From a bacterium (GTDB taxonomy: Bacteria > Verrucomicrobiota > Verrucomicrobiia > Limisphaerales > UBA11358), in NCBI GenBank assembly GCA_021817945.1, contig JAKAFL010000003.1:1-33663 (forward strand): a DNA stretch of 33,663 bases, written 5' to 3'. Position 1 is the first letter of the stretch. Every line of letters begins with the position of its first letter. The translations under genes and the position numbers were made by a program. Below the pieces are notes generated by a model that saw only the letters and a program-made list of their open reading frames with translations, ran no database searches and was not told where the DNA came from. Below are positions 16,632-25,847 of this stretch, one piece after another.

Positions 16632-18674
16632 ATGAAGATGAAACTTTGTTTTCAACGGCAAAAATCATTACATAGAGGCATGCCGCCCCCACGGTTGGTT
16701 GCCCTTTTACTGGCGCTGGCCACCCTGCTGGTTTTTCTGCCCGCAGGGCGGTACCCCTTCGTGAATCTGGACGACCCTGATTACATCACCGACAACCCGG
16801 AGGTGAGCAATGGTTTGAGTTGGAAAGGATTAAAATGGGATTGCACCGCCCTCCACTCCGGCAACTGGCATCCTCTCACCTGGTTTTCCCATCAGTTGGA
16901 CTGTGAACTATTTGGAATGAACGCCGGGGCGCAGCATGACGTGAACCTGTTGATCCATGCCGCCAACGCAGCCCTGGTTTTTCTTTTGGCGATGCGCCTG
17001 ACCGGCAGACGTGGGTTTTCCTGCGTGGTGGCCGGGCTTTTTGCCTGGCACCCGCTGCGAGTGGAATCCGTGGCGTGGATTTCCGAGAGAAAGGATGTGC
17101 TAAGCGGGTTTTGGGGCCTGCTTGCCTTGCTGCAATACGTCCAATACGCGCGGTCGCGAAAAAAACGGGACCTGGCTGGAGTGGTATGTTTTTACGGGCT
17201 GGCCCTTTTGTCCAAACCCATGGTGGTGACATTGCCGCTGGTTTTTTTACTTTTGGATTTCTGGCCCTTGCGGCGGGTGGTCCGGGTTACCAGCCCGGGG
17301 TCGAAGGATTGCGCGCAAGCCGGCTTGGGCAGGCAATGGCTGCGGCTGGCGGGTGAGAAGTGGTTTTTTTTCGCACTGGCCCTCGCCGATGCGCTAGTGA
17401 CCATTGCAGCTCAAAAATCGGGAGGCGGAGTAGTCTCGCTGGCGAGCGAGCCCCTGGCGGAACGGCTGGGCAACCTGCCCGTGCTGGTGGCGAGATACGC
17501 GGGCAAATTATTCTGGCCAGCGGACTTGAGCTGCCTGTACCCGCTGGAACGGGCTGAACCGGCCGCCATGGCGGGAGCAACACTGCTGATCCTGGTTTTG
17601 TGTGGCCTGGCATGGAGCCAGCGGCTCACCCGTCCGTGCGTGACCTTCGGTTGGGCCTGGTTTTTGATCATGCTCCTGCCGGTGCTTGGAGTGGTCCAAG
17701 CGGGGGCGCAATCCATTGCCGACCGCTACACCTACCTGCCTTGCATAGGATTTTTCATGTCGGTGACCTGGGTGGCATCGGATGTCATGACCAGACTGGC
17801 TGTGCCCCGGTTTTGGCAGGCAGCCAGTGCGGTTGTGGTGCTGCTGGCCAGTGTGGCGGCCACGGAGCGGCAACTGCCCGTCTGGCGCAGCAGCGAATCG
17901 CTCTTTGGCAGAGCCGTGACCCTGGACCCATCCAACCTCTTTGCCTTGGTGAACCTGGGCATAACCCTTCAGCAGCAAGACCGCGATGCCGAGGCCCTGG
18001 CCATATACAAGCAGGCGGAACAGCACGAAACCGGGTCCTATGGACTCCTCCATGCCCACTCCGGCGAGGTTTTGAATCAACTCGGCCAATACGCCCAGGC
18101 CCGATCTGAATTTGAACTAGCCCTTCAAACCACTCCCTACAGCACAGAGGCCCGCGTGGGATTGGCGAAAGTGGATGAAAACCTGGGACAACCTGAAGCC
18201 GCGATGAGCAATTTTTCTGCGGCGGAACAATTGGATCCTCGCGATGGCTGGCCCCACATGGACGCGGCGGAGCTTTATTTGAAGCAAGGACAAGACAGCA
18301 CTGCGGCGGTGGAAATCCAAAAAGCGCTGGCCCTGGCCCCGGAAGATTTCAAGATGGCCGCCTTGGCGGCGCACATCCTGGCTGCCAACGAAAATCCCGC
18401 ATGCAGGGACGGAAATCAGGCCCTGATCCTGGCCAACCGTGCCAACGATCTTTCCGCTCATTCCCAGCCGGAAGTGTATGACATCCTGGGCATGGCGTAT
18501 GCGGAGCTTGGGGATTTCAACCACGCTGCAGAATCCGCGCGCAAGGCCCTGGAGTTGTCCCAAATGCTGGGCCTGACCCACACGGAGGATTTAAAGGAGA
18601 GGCTGGAATTGTATGAAAAGCATCGTGCATGGCATGAATCATTCCAGTCCAATTCCGCAGCTCGTTTCCCCTGA
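16632..18674 (+). CDS. TMTC-like multi-spanning membrane protein with TPR repeats
   Basis: The protein has 680 residues. About ten membrane helices occupy residues 20-415. The family signatures are NLDDPDYITDNPEV in the first outer loop, NWHPLTWFSHQLD, and HPLRVESVAWISERKDVLSG starting at His140. After the last helix (about 400-415), TPR repeats run to about residue 660, including LFALVNLGITLQQQDRDAEAL and PEVYDILGMAYAELGDFNHA. The arrangement is that of TMTC/PMT-related proteins, which in animals O-mannosylate cadherins. Bacterial members are common in Verrucomicrobiota and Planctomycetota, and their substrates are unknown. A glycosyltransferase role at the membrane is inferred. It is divergent from tolQ (112-base gap) and converges with bioD. 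Confidence 0.85.
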   Translation: MKMKLCFQRQKSLHRGMPPPRLVALLLALATLLVFLPAGRYPFVNLDDPDYITDNPEVSNGLSWKGLKWDCTALHSGNWHPLTWFSHQLDCELFGMNAGAQHDVNLLIHAANAALVFLLAMRLTGRRGFSCVVAGLFAWHPLRVESVAWISERKDVLSGFWGLLALLQYVQYARSRKKRDLAGVVCFYGLALLSKPMVVTLPLVFLLLDFWPLRRVVRVTSPGSKDCAQAGLGRQWLRLAGEKWFFFALALADALVTIAAQKSGGGVVSLASEPLAERLGNLPVLVARYAGKLFWPADLSCLYPLERAEPAAMAGATLLILVLCGLAWSQRLTRPCVTFGWAWFLIMLLPVLGVVQAGAQSIADRYTYLPCIGFFMSVTWVASDVMTRLAVPRFWQAASAVVVLLASVAATERQLPVWRSSESLFGRAVTLDPSNLFALVNLGITLQQQDRDAEALAIYKQAEQHETGSYGLLHAHSGEVLNQLGQYAQARSEFELALQTTPYSTEARVGLAKVDENLGQPEAAMSNFSAAEQLDPRDGWPHMDAAELYLKQGQDSTAAVEIQKALALAPEDFKMAALAAHILAANENPACRDGNQALILANRANDLSAHSQPEVYDILGMAYAELGDFNHAAESARKALELSQMLGLTHTEDLKERLELYEKHRAWHESFQSNSAARFP

Positions 18675-18720
18675 AGATGATGCCCGCCCCTTTGAACCCC
18701 CCCGGGGTCCGAGGCCTGAA

Positions 18721-19407
18721 TCATGAGGTCTTTATGAGGATTTTGCCGATGGCCTGGAGCACCGCCAACACTGTGGGCTGAGTGACTGTCCGGGCCGATA
18801 ATGGGGATGCCATCCATGGAAATTCATGCACGGGCACACCCTCCAGCCAGCCGGCCAATTCCGCGCGGTTGGATGAGGTGGAAGCATCGGGCCGGCGGGG
18901 TGCCATGAGGACGACCGCGCATCGCCGCAGGAAAACAGGCGGGAGAGCTGAGCAGGCAAGTCGCACCTGGTTGATGACCCCCAAACGATTGGGCGCCACG
19001 ATCAGGGGCGTGGCATCCAGGGCGACCAGGAGATCCCGATTGTCAAAATCCATGCCGAGCGGGCTTAACAATCCGCCAGCGCCCTCCACCAGCAGCAAAT
19101 CAGACGATTTAGCCCGGGACAGGATGTGGCGCAGGACGTTTTTTTTTGAAACCGATTTTTTTTGGCGCAACGCGGCCTGGGCCGGGCTTATGGGAGCCTT
19201 GAAAAACCATGGGTTGACCTCATTCAAGGCCATGGACCTTCCCTGCGCGGCATGCAAGGCGCGGGCATCCGCCCTGTTCCCTGTGCACAAGGGCTTGAAT
19301 GCCGCCAGTGAAATTTTTTCTCCCCGCAAAAAAACCGTCAACAGGAAGGTTAAAACGGTCTTGCCCACCCCGGTATCCGTGCCGGTGATGAAAATGGATG
19401 CTGCCAT
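18721..19407 (-). CDS. bioD: Dethiobiotin synthetase BioD
   Basis: The protein has 228 residues. The P-loop is Gly9-Thr-Asp-Thr-Gly-Val-Gly-Lys16-Thr17, the exact BioD signature. AAFKPLCTGNRADARAL follows with the substrate-binding Lys-Pro. VEGAGGLLSP starts at Val107. The enzyme makes dethiobiotin from diaminopelargonate, CO2 and ATP in the cytoplasm. No other biotin gene is nearby. An oddity is two long homopolymers within the gene (T9 at 19139-19147 and T8 at 19156-19163 on the plus strand) that encode lysine pairs on the minus strand. Slippage there would shift the frame. The start lies close to, and divergent from, the recombinase gene. Confidence 0.93.
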   Translation of the reverse strand: MAASIFITGTDTGVGKTVLTFLLTVFLRGEKISLAAFKPLCTGNRADARALHAAQGRSMALNEVNPWFFKAPISPAQAALRQKKSVSKKNVLRHILSRAKSSDLLLVEGAGGLLSPLGMDFDNRDLLVALDATPLIVAPNRLGVINQVRLACSALPPVFLRRCAVVLMAPRRPDASTSSNRAELAGWLEGVPVHEFPWMASPLSARTVTQPTVLAVLQAIGKILIKTS

Positions 19408-19514
19408 GCCCGATCATCAAAACCGAATTCCAGGGGCTTGGCCACACAAACCGGGCAAAATCCGGCTTGCACCAGGAAGAAAAAACGCGGACAACTGGAA
19501 AGCTGAAAGGTTCG

Positions 19515-20450
19515 ATGCAAGCATTGGTTGAAGATTTTTTGCAATATCTGCGCCTGGAGTGCGGTCAATCACCGCACACGGTCAAGACTTATGCCTCCAT
19601 CCTGAGCCAGTTCATTGGCTGGGCTGCCGCCCAAAAACTGACCGACTGGCGTGAGGTTGCATTCAGCCATCTCTCCAGCTTTTTGCAGGATGAGAGAAAT
19701 CGCGCCGTGAAATCAGGCAGCGGCGCGGGCAGCCGCAGGCTGAGCGGTGAAAGCGTTTACCTGGAAGTTGCGGCACTGCGCGCGTTTTACCGGTATGCGG
19801 AGCAGGAAAAAATCCTGCCCGTGAACGTGGCCGAGCACCTGACCCTGCCACGCCGATGGAAACGCCTGCCCAAGGCGCTGACCTCCGGCGAGGTGGACCG
19901 GCTTCTCCGCAAGGAGGGTGAGGAAACGCCGGATACTCTGTGCGACCAGGCGGTATTGGAGCTGGCTTACGCCAGCGGCCTGCGGCTTTCAGAACTTTGT
20001 CACTTGCGATTGGAGCAGTTGCAATTGGAAGCAGGGTTCCTGACCGTCATTGGCAAGGGCAACAAGGAACGCGTGGTACCGATGGGTCAACCCGCAATTC
20101 AAGCCCTGGGCAAATACCTGGAATCGGGAAGGCCAAAATTGGCACGGTCCGGAACGGGGGGATTTGTGTTTTTGAACCGGCGCGGTTCCGGTTTTGCCAC
20201 CGTCACCATGTGGCTGCGCATTAAAAAACGCGCTCATCGCAGCGGAATTGAGAGAAACATCACCCCGCACATGCTCAGGCACAGCTTTGCCACGCACCTG
20301 CTGGAACATGGGGCCGACCTGAGGGTCATTCAGGAGTTACTTGGGCATGCCAGCATTGGCACCACCCAGGTTTACACCCATGTGGCTTCAACCCGGCTGA
20401 GGGAGATACACCGCCAATTTCACCCGCGCGCCCATTCCAGCCCTACCTGA
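19515..20450 (+). CDS. XerC/XerD-type tyrosine recombinase
   Basis: The protein has 311 residues from the ATG at 19515, the normal XerC/D length. AAAGG lies just upstream. A longer frame back to 19398 would overlap bioD and add 39 atypical residues. The N-terminal SAM-like core-binding domain (about 1-90) starts with LVEDFLQYLRLECGQSPHTV. All catalytic residues are present: Arg157 (SGLRLSEL), Lys181 (IGKGNKER), His252 and Arg255 (HMLRHSFATH), His278 (LLGHASIGTT) and Tyr287 (VYTHV). Xer proteins resolve chromosome dimers at dif. Which paralogue this is cannot be told from sequence alone. No attachment site or integrated element adjoins it, so a housekeeping role is more likely than a phage integrase. 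Confidence 0.92.
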   Translation: MQALVEDFLQYLRLECGQSPHTVKTYASILSQFIGWAAAQKLTDWREVAFSHLSSFLQDERNRAVKSGSGAGSRRLSGESVYLEVAALRAFYRYAEQEKILPVNVAEHLTLPRRWKRLPKALTSGEVDRLLRKEGEETPDTLCDQAVLELAYASGLRLSELCHLRLEQLQLEAGFLTVIGKGNKERVVPMGQPAIQALGKYLESGRPKLARSGTGGFVFLNRRGSGFATVTMWLRIKKRAHRSGIERNITPHMLRHSFATHLLEHGADLRVIQELLGHASIGTTQVYTHVASTRLREIHRQFHPRAHSSPT

Positions 20451-20650
20451 TCGCAAAAACAACTTCGGACAGCTTCGAATTCATTGGCTTGAAAATCAAT
20501 TTTGGCGAATTTCAGAAATGGCTTGAGCCTATCACGGCAGATCCATTTTTAAGCCCGCCTTTCCCAACTTCAAAAAAACTCCCTTTACAAGGGCACCTTT
20601 CTTAATCCACCAAGGCTATTCAAGTGTCACGTTTTTGTGCATTGATGTCT

Positions 20651-20682
20651 TTGTAACCGATTGATTTTGTCCTTGGTTACAA
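20651..20682 (+). terminator. Inverted repeat before the TonB receptor gene; terminator or operator
   Basis: TTGTAACC (20651-20658) and GGTTACAA (20675-20682) form a perfect 8-bp repeat with a 16-base loop, followed by ATTTTTCC. It could be a weak intrinsic terminator for the recombinase gene, 200 bases upstream. It could equally be an operator for the receptor gene, about 90 bases downstream. Confidence 0.4.
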
Positions 20683-20768
20683 ATTTTTCCTAAAAAAGGC
20701 CCAAAACCATCCCCCAGCACGGTTGAGCATTGAAAATGCTACGGTCTGACAACGGTTTTTTTGAATCC

Positions 20769-22814
20769 ATGCAATCGGATAACCTGAAACAAAATTTGTG
20801 GCACTTGCGGGGACCTTGGATACCTGCCCGGGCTGTCCTTCTTTTCCTTATTTTGACGGGATTATTCACGGCAAAGGTTCGAGCAGAGGACACATCTTCC
20901 CATGGCACCAACCAATTATCCCAGTTGGCGGACATGGATATCAGCCAACTCATGCAGGTCAACGTGTCCATACTGGGACCGGAAGAATCGGTGTCACGGA
21001 CGCCGGCGGCGGTTTCTGTGATCACGCAGCAGCAGATTTCGCAGTCTGGGGCGATGAATTTTCCCGAAGCATTGCGGTTGGTGCCGGGGTTGGATGTGGC
21101 GCAGGTGGACGCCAGCCAGTGGGCGGTGAGCGCACGGGGTTTCAACGATATTTTTGCCAACAAGCTGCTGGTACTTCAAGACGGGCGGGACCTGTACACA
21201 CCCTTGTACTCGGGGGTTTTCTGGGATGCCCAAGGAACCATGATGGAAGATGTGGATCAAATCGAAGTGGTGCGGGGACCGGGGGCGACCTTATGGGGAG
21301 CAAACGCCATGAACGGCGTGATCAATGTGGTCACCAAAAACTCCGCGGATACCCAAGGCCTGTTGGTCTCGGGGGGCGGCGGCAACCAGGAACAGGGATT
21401 TGCCAACGTGCGCTACGGCGGAATGGCTGGGAGCAACCTTTCCTACCGGGTGTATGGCACCTATGAAAACCATGACGCCTCGGTCTATCCGGATGGCAGC
21501 GGGGCGAATGATTCCTGGCAGACGGCGCGGGGTGGTTTTAGAACCGACTGGGTCCCGACGGGCGACAACAAAGTGATGCTGCAAGGCTCCGGCTACGCGG
21601 GATGGATCAACCAGGTTTTCGGGGTGACCACCGGGCCGGTCAGCCCCACTTCCACCAACACCGAACTCATGAGAATTGCAGGCGCAGACGTGCTGGGCGA
21701 ATGGAGGCATGACATCTCGGACACTGCCCATTTCAGTTTTCAAGCTTACTACGATTACAATCAACGCAATGCGCCCTGGGTTTTTGCCGAACAACTGCAC
21801 ACCTTTGACCTGGAATTTAAAAATGAATTCACCCTTGGAAACCGCAACCAGGTGGATTGGGGCCTGGGCTATCGCATCAACCGGGACATGGAAGTGAACA
21901 GCCCGGACATCAGTTTTAATCCGGCCAATGCCACCTTGAATTTTTACAGCGCCTACATTCAGGATCAATTAACCCTGGTTCCAGATCAATTGAGCCTGAC
22001 TTTTGGCACCAAATTGGAGCACAACGACTACACCGGTTTTGACGAGGAACCAAGTGTGCGGCTTTTGTGGACCCCCACCCCGCGCCAGACTTTTTGGGGG
22101 TCCATTTCCCGGGCGGTGCGCATACCCTCCCGCGCAGATGAATCCATCATGCTTTTGCATCCGGCGGGCTTCCCCGTGACGCTGAATGGATCCGCCTCCT
22201 ACACTTCCGAGGACATGGTGGCCTATGAGGCGGGCTACCGGAGCCTGCCCAGCGACACTCTTTCCCTGGACCTTTCGGCCTTTTACGACGACTACACCCA
22301 TCTGGGGAGCATTGAGGCCTCGCCCACGCAACCCGGCCAATGGTATGGGGCCAACGACCTTTACGGGGAAACCTATGGGATGGAAGCCTCGGCCACCTGG
22401 AGCATGACTCCGTGGTGGAAATGGACCCCCTCCTATTCCCTGCTGAAATACAATCTTCAATCCAGGTCGGCTGACAACAACCCCTTGGATGGTTTGGCCA
22501 TCGCCCAAATCGAGGGAGCAAGCCCGGAAAACCAGGTCTCACTGGGATCATCCATGGAGCTTCCGCGCGGAATCCATTTTGACACGACACTGCGGTATGT
22601 GGACCGGCTGTCTTACTTCAACATCAATAGTTATGTGGAAATGGATTCCCGCCTGGCTTGGCAGGTGAACCCGCACCTGGAGGTGGCCTTGGTGGGACAG
22701 AATTTGCTGCACAATCAACACGCCGAATTTGGCCCCACCTACATCAACACCCAGGCAGGACAGATCACCCAAATTCCCAGGAGCGTGTACCTCAAGGTGA
22801 CTTACCAATTTTAA
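20769..22814 (+). CDS. TonB-dependent outer-membrane receptor
   Basis: The protein has 681 residues from the ATG at 20769, chosen because it gives a standard signal peptide (VLLFLILTGLFTAKVRA). An ATG at 20736 and a TTG at 20730 are in frame. A TonB-box-like segment is not obvious. The plug domain (about 60-180) is clear: RTPAAVSVITQQQI, LRLVPGLDVAQVD, VSARGFNDIFANKLLVL and VEVVRGPG-type IEVVRGPGATLWGANAMNGV. The rest is a 22-strand barrel ending in KVTYQF with the C-terminal aromatic needed for Bam assembly. The ligand is unknown. It is followed after 2 bases by a YfiR-like gene and then a CHASE8 kinase, so it may serve as a sensor as well as a transporter. Confidence 0.93.
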   Translation: MQSDNLKQNLWHLRGPWIPARAVLLFLILTGLFTAKVRAEDTSSHGTNQLSQLADMDISQLMQVNVSILGPEESVSRTPAAVSVITQQQISQSGAMNFPEALRLVPGLDVAQVDASQWAVSARGFNDIFANKLLVLQDGRDLYTPLYSGVFWDAQGTMMEDVDQIEVVRGPGATLWGANAMNGVINVVTKNSADTQGLLVSGGGGNQEQGFANVRYGGMAGSNLSYRVYGTYENHDASVYPDGSGANDSWQTARGGFRTDWVPTGDNKVMLQGSGYAGWINQVFGVTTGPVSPTSTNTELMRIAGADVLGEWRHDISDTAHFSFQAYYDYNQRNAPWVFAEQLHTFDLEFKNEFTLGNRNQVDWGLGYRINRDMEVNSPDISFNPANATLNFYSAYIQDQLTLVPDQLSLTFGTKLEHNDYTGFDEEPSVRLLWTPTPRQTFWGSISRAVRIPSRADESIMLLHPAGFPVTLNGSASYTSEDMVAYEAGYRSLPSDTLSLDLSAFYDDYTHLGSIEASPTQPGQWYGANDLYGETYGMEASATWSMTPWWKWTPSYSLLKYNLQSRSADNNPLDGLAIAQIEGASPENQVSLGSSMELPRGIHFDTTLRYVDRLSYFNINSYVEMDSRLAWQVNPHLEVALVGQNLLHNQHAEFGPTYINTQAGQITQIPRSVYLKVTYQF

Positions 22815-22816
22815 CC

Positions 22817-23407
22817 ATGGCAACTCTTCGCAATCAGCCGCATCGAGTGCGATCCAAGCCATCGAAGCCATCGGGAAGCTTGGTCCGGGTGGCTTTGTGC
22901 TGCCTGTTGGTGTTTGAGGTATTGGGGGCCATTGGCCCGGGGGTATCCGAGTATGACATCAAAGCGGCCTTTTTGTATAACTTTGGCAAATTCGTCACCT
23001 GGCCGGCCAAGACCTTTGCCGACATCCATTCGCCATTGGTCATCGGGGTTTGGGGCGGGAATGTCTTCCAGGGTCATTTGCAAAAGTTGATTAATGGCAA
23101 GGCAATAGGGGGTCATCCACTGGTATTCAAGGAGGTCAAGTCGCTGAACGATGCGAAGGCATGCCAAGTGCTGTTCATCAGCCACCCGGATGCGGGGGAT
23201 TGGCCAGGAATGGCCGCCGCCCTGGTTGAGGCGCATGTTCTGACCGTTTCGGAGAACCTGGCCCATTTCCAGCAGACGGGATTGATCATCAATTTTGTGA
23301 AAGTACAGGACCATATCCGGTTTGCCATCAACCGCGCTGCGGCGGCTCAGGCGGGTTTGGAGGTCAGTTCCAAGTTATTATCGCTGGCCATGCCGCCAAG
23401 CCCTTGA
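22817..23407 (+). CDS. YfiR-like periplasmic protein (DUF4154)
   Basis: The protein has 196 residues from the ATG at 22817, two bases after the receptor stop. A basic N-terminus and hydrophobic core (VALCCLLVFEVLGAIG, about 24-39) export it. The DUF4154/YfiR domain begins at EYDIKAAFLYNFGKFVTWP and includes PLVIGVWGGNVFQ, CQVLFISHPD, HVLTVSENLAHFQQTGLIINF and RFAINRAAAAQAGLEVSSKLL. All of these are family hallmarks. In Pseudomonas, YfiR is a periplasmic inhibitor of the CHASE8-containing diguanylate cyclase YfiN. Here the next gene, 4 bases downstream, encodes a CHASE8 histidine kinase, which is the probable partner. Confidence 0.92.
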   Translation: MATLRNQPHRVRSKPSKPSGSLVRVALCCLLVFEVLGAIGPGVSEYDIKAAFLYNFGKFVTWPAKTFADIHSPLVIGVWGGNVFQGHLQKLINGKAIGGHPLVFKEVKSLNDAKACQVLFISHPDAGDWPGMAAALVEAHVLTVSENLAHFQQTGLIINFVKVQDHIRFAINRAAAAQAGLEVSSKLLSLAMPPSP

Positions 23408-23411
23408 AAGC

Positions 23412-25847
23412 ATGATATTAAGATCGCTCAAGCACAAATTGCTCATGGCAGCCATCATCAGCAGCCTTACGGCGCTTTTGATGGCTGCGGTTTCATTTTA
23501 TTTGGTGGCTTATTTTTCCTTCAGGGACGGGATGCAGGCGGATCTTTCCAGCCTGGCCCAAATAGTGGGCAACGAGACCACGGCGGCCATTGCCTATAAT
23601 GACCCGTTAACCGCAAGGGAAAACCTGCGTGACATGGCGGCCCAAAAACAGGGGGTGCTGGCGGCGTGCATCTACACCAATGGCACTCGATTTGCCAGCT
23701 TCATGACCCGGCAGGCGCCTGCGAACATCCTGCCTCAGCATCCCGGCGTGGAAGGGTGGAAATATTCGCAGCACCACCTGACCGGCTTTGAACCGATCTG
23801 GCTGAATGGACAACAGGTGGGCACCCTGTACGTGTGTTCCGACCTGAGGGCGCTGCATGCCATGATGTCCCGGTATGCCACGATCATCCTGGTTTTTGTC
23901 TGCGGATCCCTGATGACCGCCTATCTGCTCGCCTCCAGGCTGCAACGCTACATTCTGCGCTCCGTGTCGCATTTGATCCATACCATGGAGGGTGTGACCA
24001 CGGCCAAAAACTATTCCGTGAGGGCGGTGAGGCAGACAGACGATGAGATGGGGGATTTGGTGGAAGGATTCAATGAGATGCTGGCGCAAATCCAGGAACG
24101 GGACCGGGCATTGAATGGCGCGAATGAGATGCTGGAGCGGCGAGTGGCTGAACGCACGGCAGACCTTCAGCAACAATTGGACCGAATCAGCCTGCTCAAC
24201 CAAATCACCATGGCCGTGGCTGCGCGGCAACATGCCGAGAGCATCGTGCTGGTGGTGTTGCAGAAACTGGCGGTGAACCTGCCCATGGATTTCAGCAGCG
24301 CCTACTGGTATGCGGAGGGGTCCGGGCGCTTGAAACAGATGGCGTGCGATGTGAAATACGCGGAACTGCCCCGCAATGTCCCCATCCTGGCAGGAATGGA
24401 ATGGGCGGACTCGCCTTTTGACCCCTGCCTGAAGGGCGAGACCGTTTACCTGGCCGATGTGACGGCCAGTCCGACGCCTTTGGCCAAGGCTTTGGCGGAG
24501 GCGGGAAACCAATCCCTGCTGGCAGTTCCACTGCACCTGGATGGCCGGCTGCTGGGATTGCTTTTATTCCTGCGAAAAGAACGGAATGGATTCAATTCGG
24601 GAGACCTTGAATTTCTGCAAAGCCTGAGCACGCATGTGGCGCTGGCCGTGCGTCAGGCCCAACTTTACCAGGATTTGCAAACCGCCTACCAGGAACTGCA
24701 TCAGACCCAGCAAACGGTGATGCAGCACGAGCGCCTCAAGGCTCTGGGCCAAATGGCCAGTGGCATAGCGCACGATATCAACAACGCCCTGTCGCCCATC
24801 GTGGGCTTCTCCGACCTTTTGTTGCGGATGGAAACCGCCCTGAGCGCTGACGGCAGAAAATATTTAAGCTATATCAAGACCGCCGGGGAGGATATTTCCC
24901 ACATCGTTGCGGGCTTGAAGGAATTTTACCGGCTCCGCCACGAGGATGAGGCCCTCATGCCACTGGATTTGAATGGCGTGGTGAACCAGGTGGTGGACAT
25001 GACCCGTCCCAAATGGCGCGACCTGCCCCAAAGGCGCGGGGTGATGATTGAAATGGAAAAAGACCTGGCGCAGGACCTGCCCATGATTTGCGGCATCCAA
25101 AGCGAGGTGCGCGAGGCGCTCACCAACCTGTTATTAAACGCCGTGGATGCCATGCCTTCGGGAGGAAGCCTGCATGTGCGCACACGAATGGGGTCTGACA
25201 GGGTGATACTGGAGGTATCCGACACGGGGATAGGCATGGATGAATCCACCCGCAAACGCTGCCTGGAACCGTTTTTCTCAACCAAGGGCAAGCGAGGAAC
25301 CGGGCTGGGGCTGGCGATGGTGTACGGCATCATGGAAAGGCATGAAGGGCACATTGATGTGGATAGCGCCCCAGGCCGGGGCACTACCATGCGACTCCTT
25401 TTTCCCCTGTCCAAAAAACCCTCCGAATCGGCTCCCCGGATGGAATCCTCCGCCAAACCCTCCCCCCTGCGCATCCTGTGCATTGACGATGAGACCACCA
25501 TTCGGAGGCTGATGCAGGAAATGCTTCAACATGACGGGCACGATGTGGAGACGGCCGAGAGCGGCGAGTTGGGGATAGGGGCATTTGAAAAAGCCCGTTC
25601 GCATGGAAAGCCTTTTGACGTGGTGATCACGGACCTGGGAATGCCGCACATGGATGGGCGCGAGGTGGCCCAGGCATTGAAAAAGGAGGACCCGGACCTG
25701 CCGGTGTTCATGCTCACCGGCTGGGGTGATTTCATCAGTGAAGACAAAAACCAACCCGTGGATGCCATCCTGGCCAAGCCTCCGCGCCTGAATGAAATCC
25801 GCCATCGCCTCCAGGAACTGGTCCCCAACGCTCAGGCAAAATCGTAA
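23412..25847 (+). CDS. CHASE8 hybrid sensor histidine kinase
   Basis: The protein has 811 residues from the ATG at 23412. Domains in order: membrane helix (10-32); periplasmic CHASE8 (about 36-145, with LAQIVGNETTAAIAYNDP); second membrane helix (155-175); HAMP (about 176-230); short coiled coil; GAF (about 265-420); HisKA with phospho-acceptor His454 in ASGIAHDINNALSP; HATPase (about 555-665) with DTGIGMDE and GTGLGLAMVYGI; and a C-terminal receiver with Asp741 in VVITDLGMPHMDG. CHASE8 is the domain by which YfiN senses YfiR. No separate response regulator follows, so the output partner is elsewhere or is a phosphotransfer protein. The 3' end overlaps the convergent Dabb gene by 16 bases. 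Confidence 0.93.
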   Translation: MILRSLKHKLLMAAIISSLTALLMAAVSFYLVAYFSFRDGMQADLSSLAQIVGNETTAAIAYNDPLTARENLRDMAAQKQGVLAACIYTNGTRFASFMTRQAPANILPQHPGVEGWKYSQHHLTGFEPIWLNGQQVGTLYVCSDLRALHAMMSRYATIILVFVCGSLMTAYLLASRLQRYILRSVSHLIHTMEGVTTAKNYSVRAVRQTDDEMGDLVEGFNEMLAQIQERDRALNGANEMLERRVAERTADLQQQLDRISLLNQITMAVAARQHAESIVLVVLQKLAVNLPMDFSSAYWYAEGSGRLKQMACDVKYAELPRNVPILAGMEWADSPFDPCLKGETVYLADVTASPTPLAKALAEAGNQSLLAVPLHLDGRLLGLLLFLRKERNGFNSGDLEFLQSLSTHVALAVRQAQLYQDLQTAYQELHQTQQTVMQHERLKALGQMASGIAHDINNALSPIVGFSDLLLRMETALSADGRKYLSYIKTAGEDISHIVAGLKEFYRLRHEDEALMPLDLNGVVNQVVDMTRPKWRDLPQRRGVMIEMEKDLAQDLPMICGIQSEVREALTNLLLNAVDAMPSGGSLHVRTRMGSDRVILEVSDTGIGMDESTRKRCLEPFFSTKGKRGTGLGLAMVYGIMERHEGHIDVDSAPGRGTTMRLLFPLSKKPSESAPRMESSAKPSPLRILCIDDETTIRRLMQEMLQHDGHDVETAESGELGIGAFEKARSHGKPFDVVITDLGMPHMDGREVAQALKKEDPDLPVFMLTGWGDFISEDKNQPVDAILAKPPRLNEIRHRLQELVPNAQAKS

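Noticed and set aside
19515..20450. Recombinase as the integrase of a genomic island
   Set aside because: The sequence is XerC/D-like in length and motifs. No tRNA, attachment repeat or mobile cargo adjoins it.
20451..20768. Possible cobalamin or other riboswitch before the TonB receptor
   Set aside because: I see no B12-box-like motif or multi-stem aptamer, only the single inverted repeat at 20651-20682.
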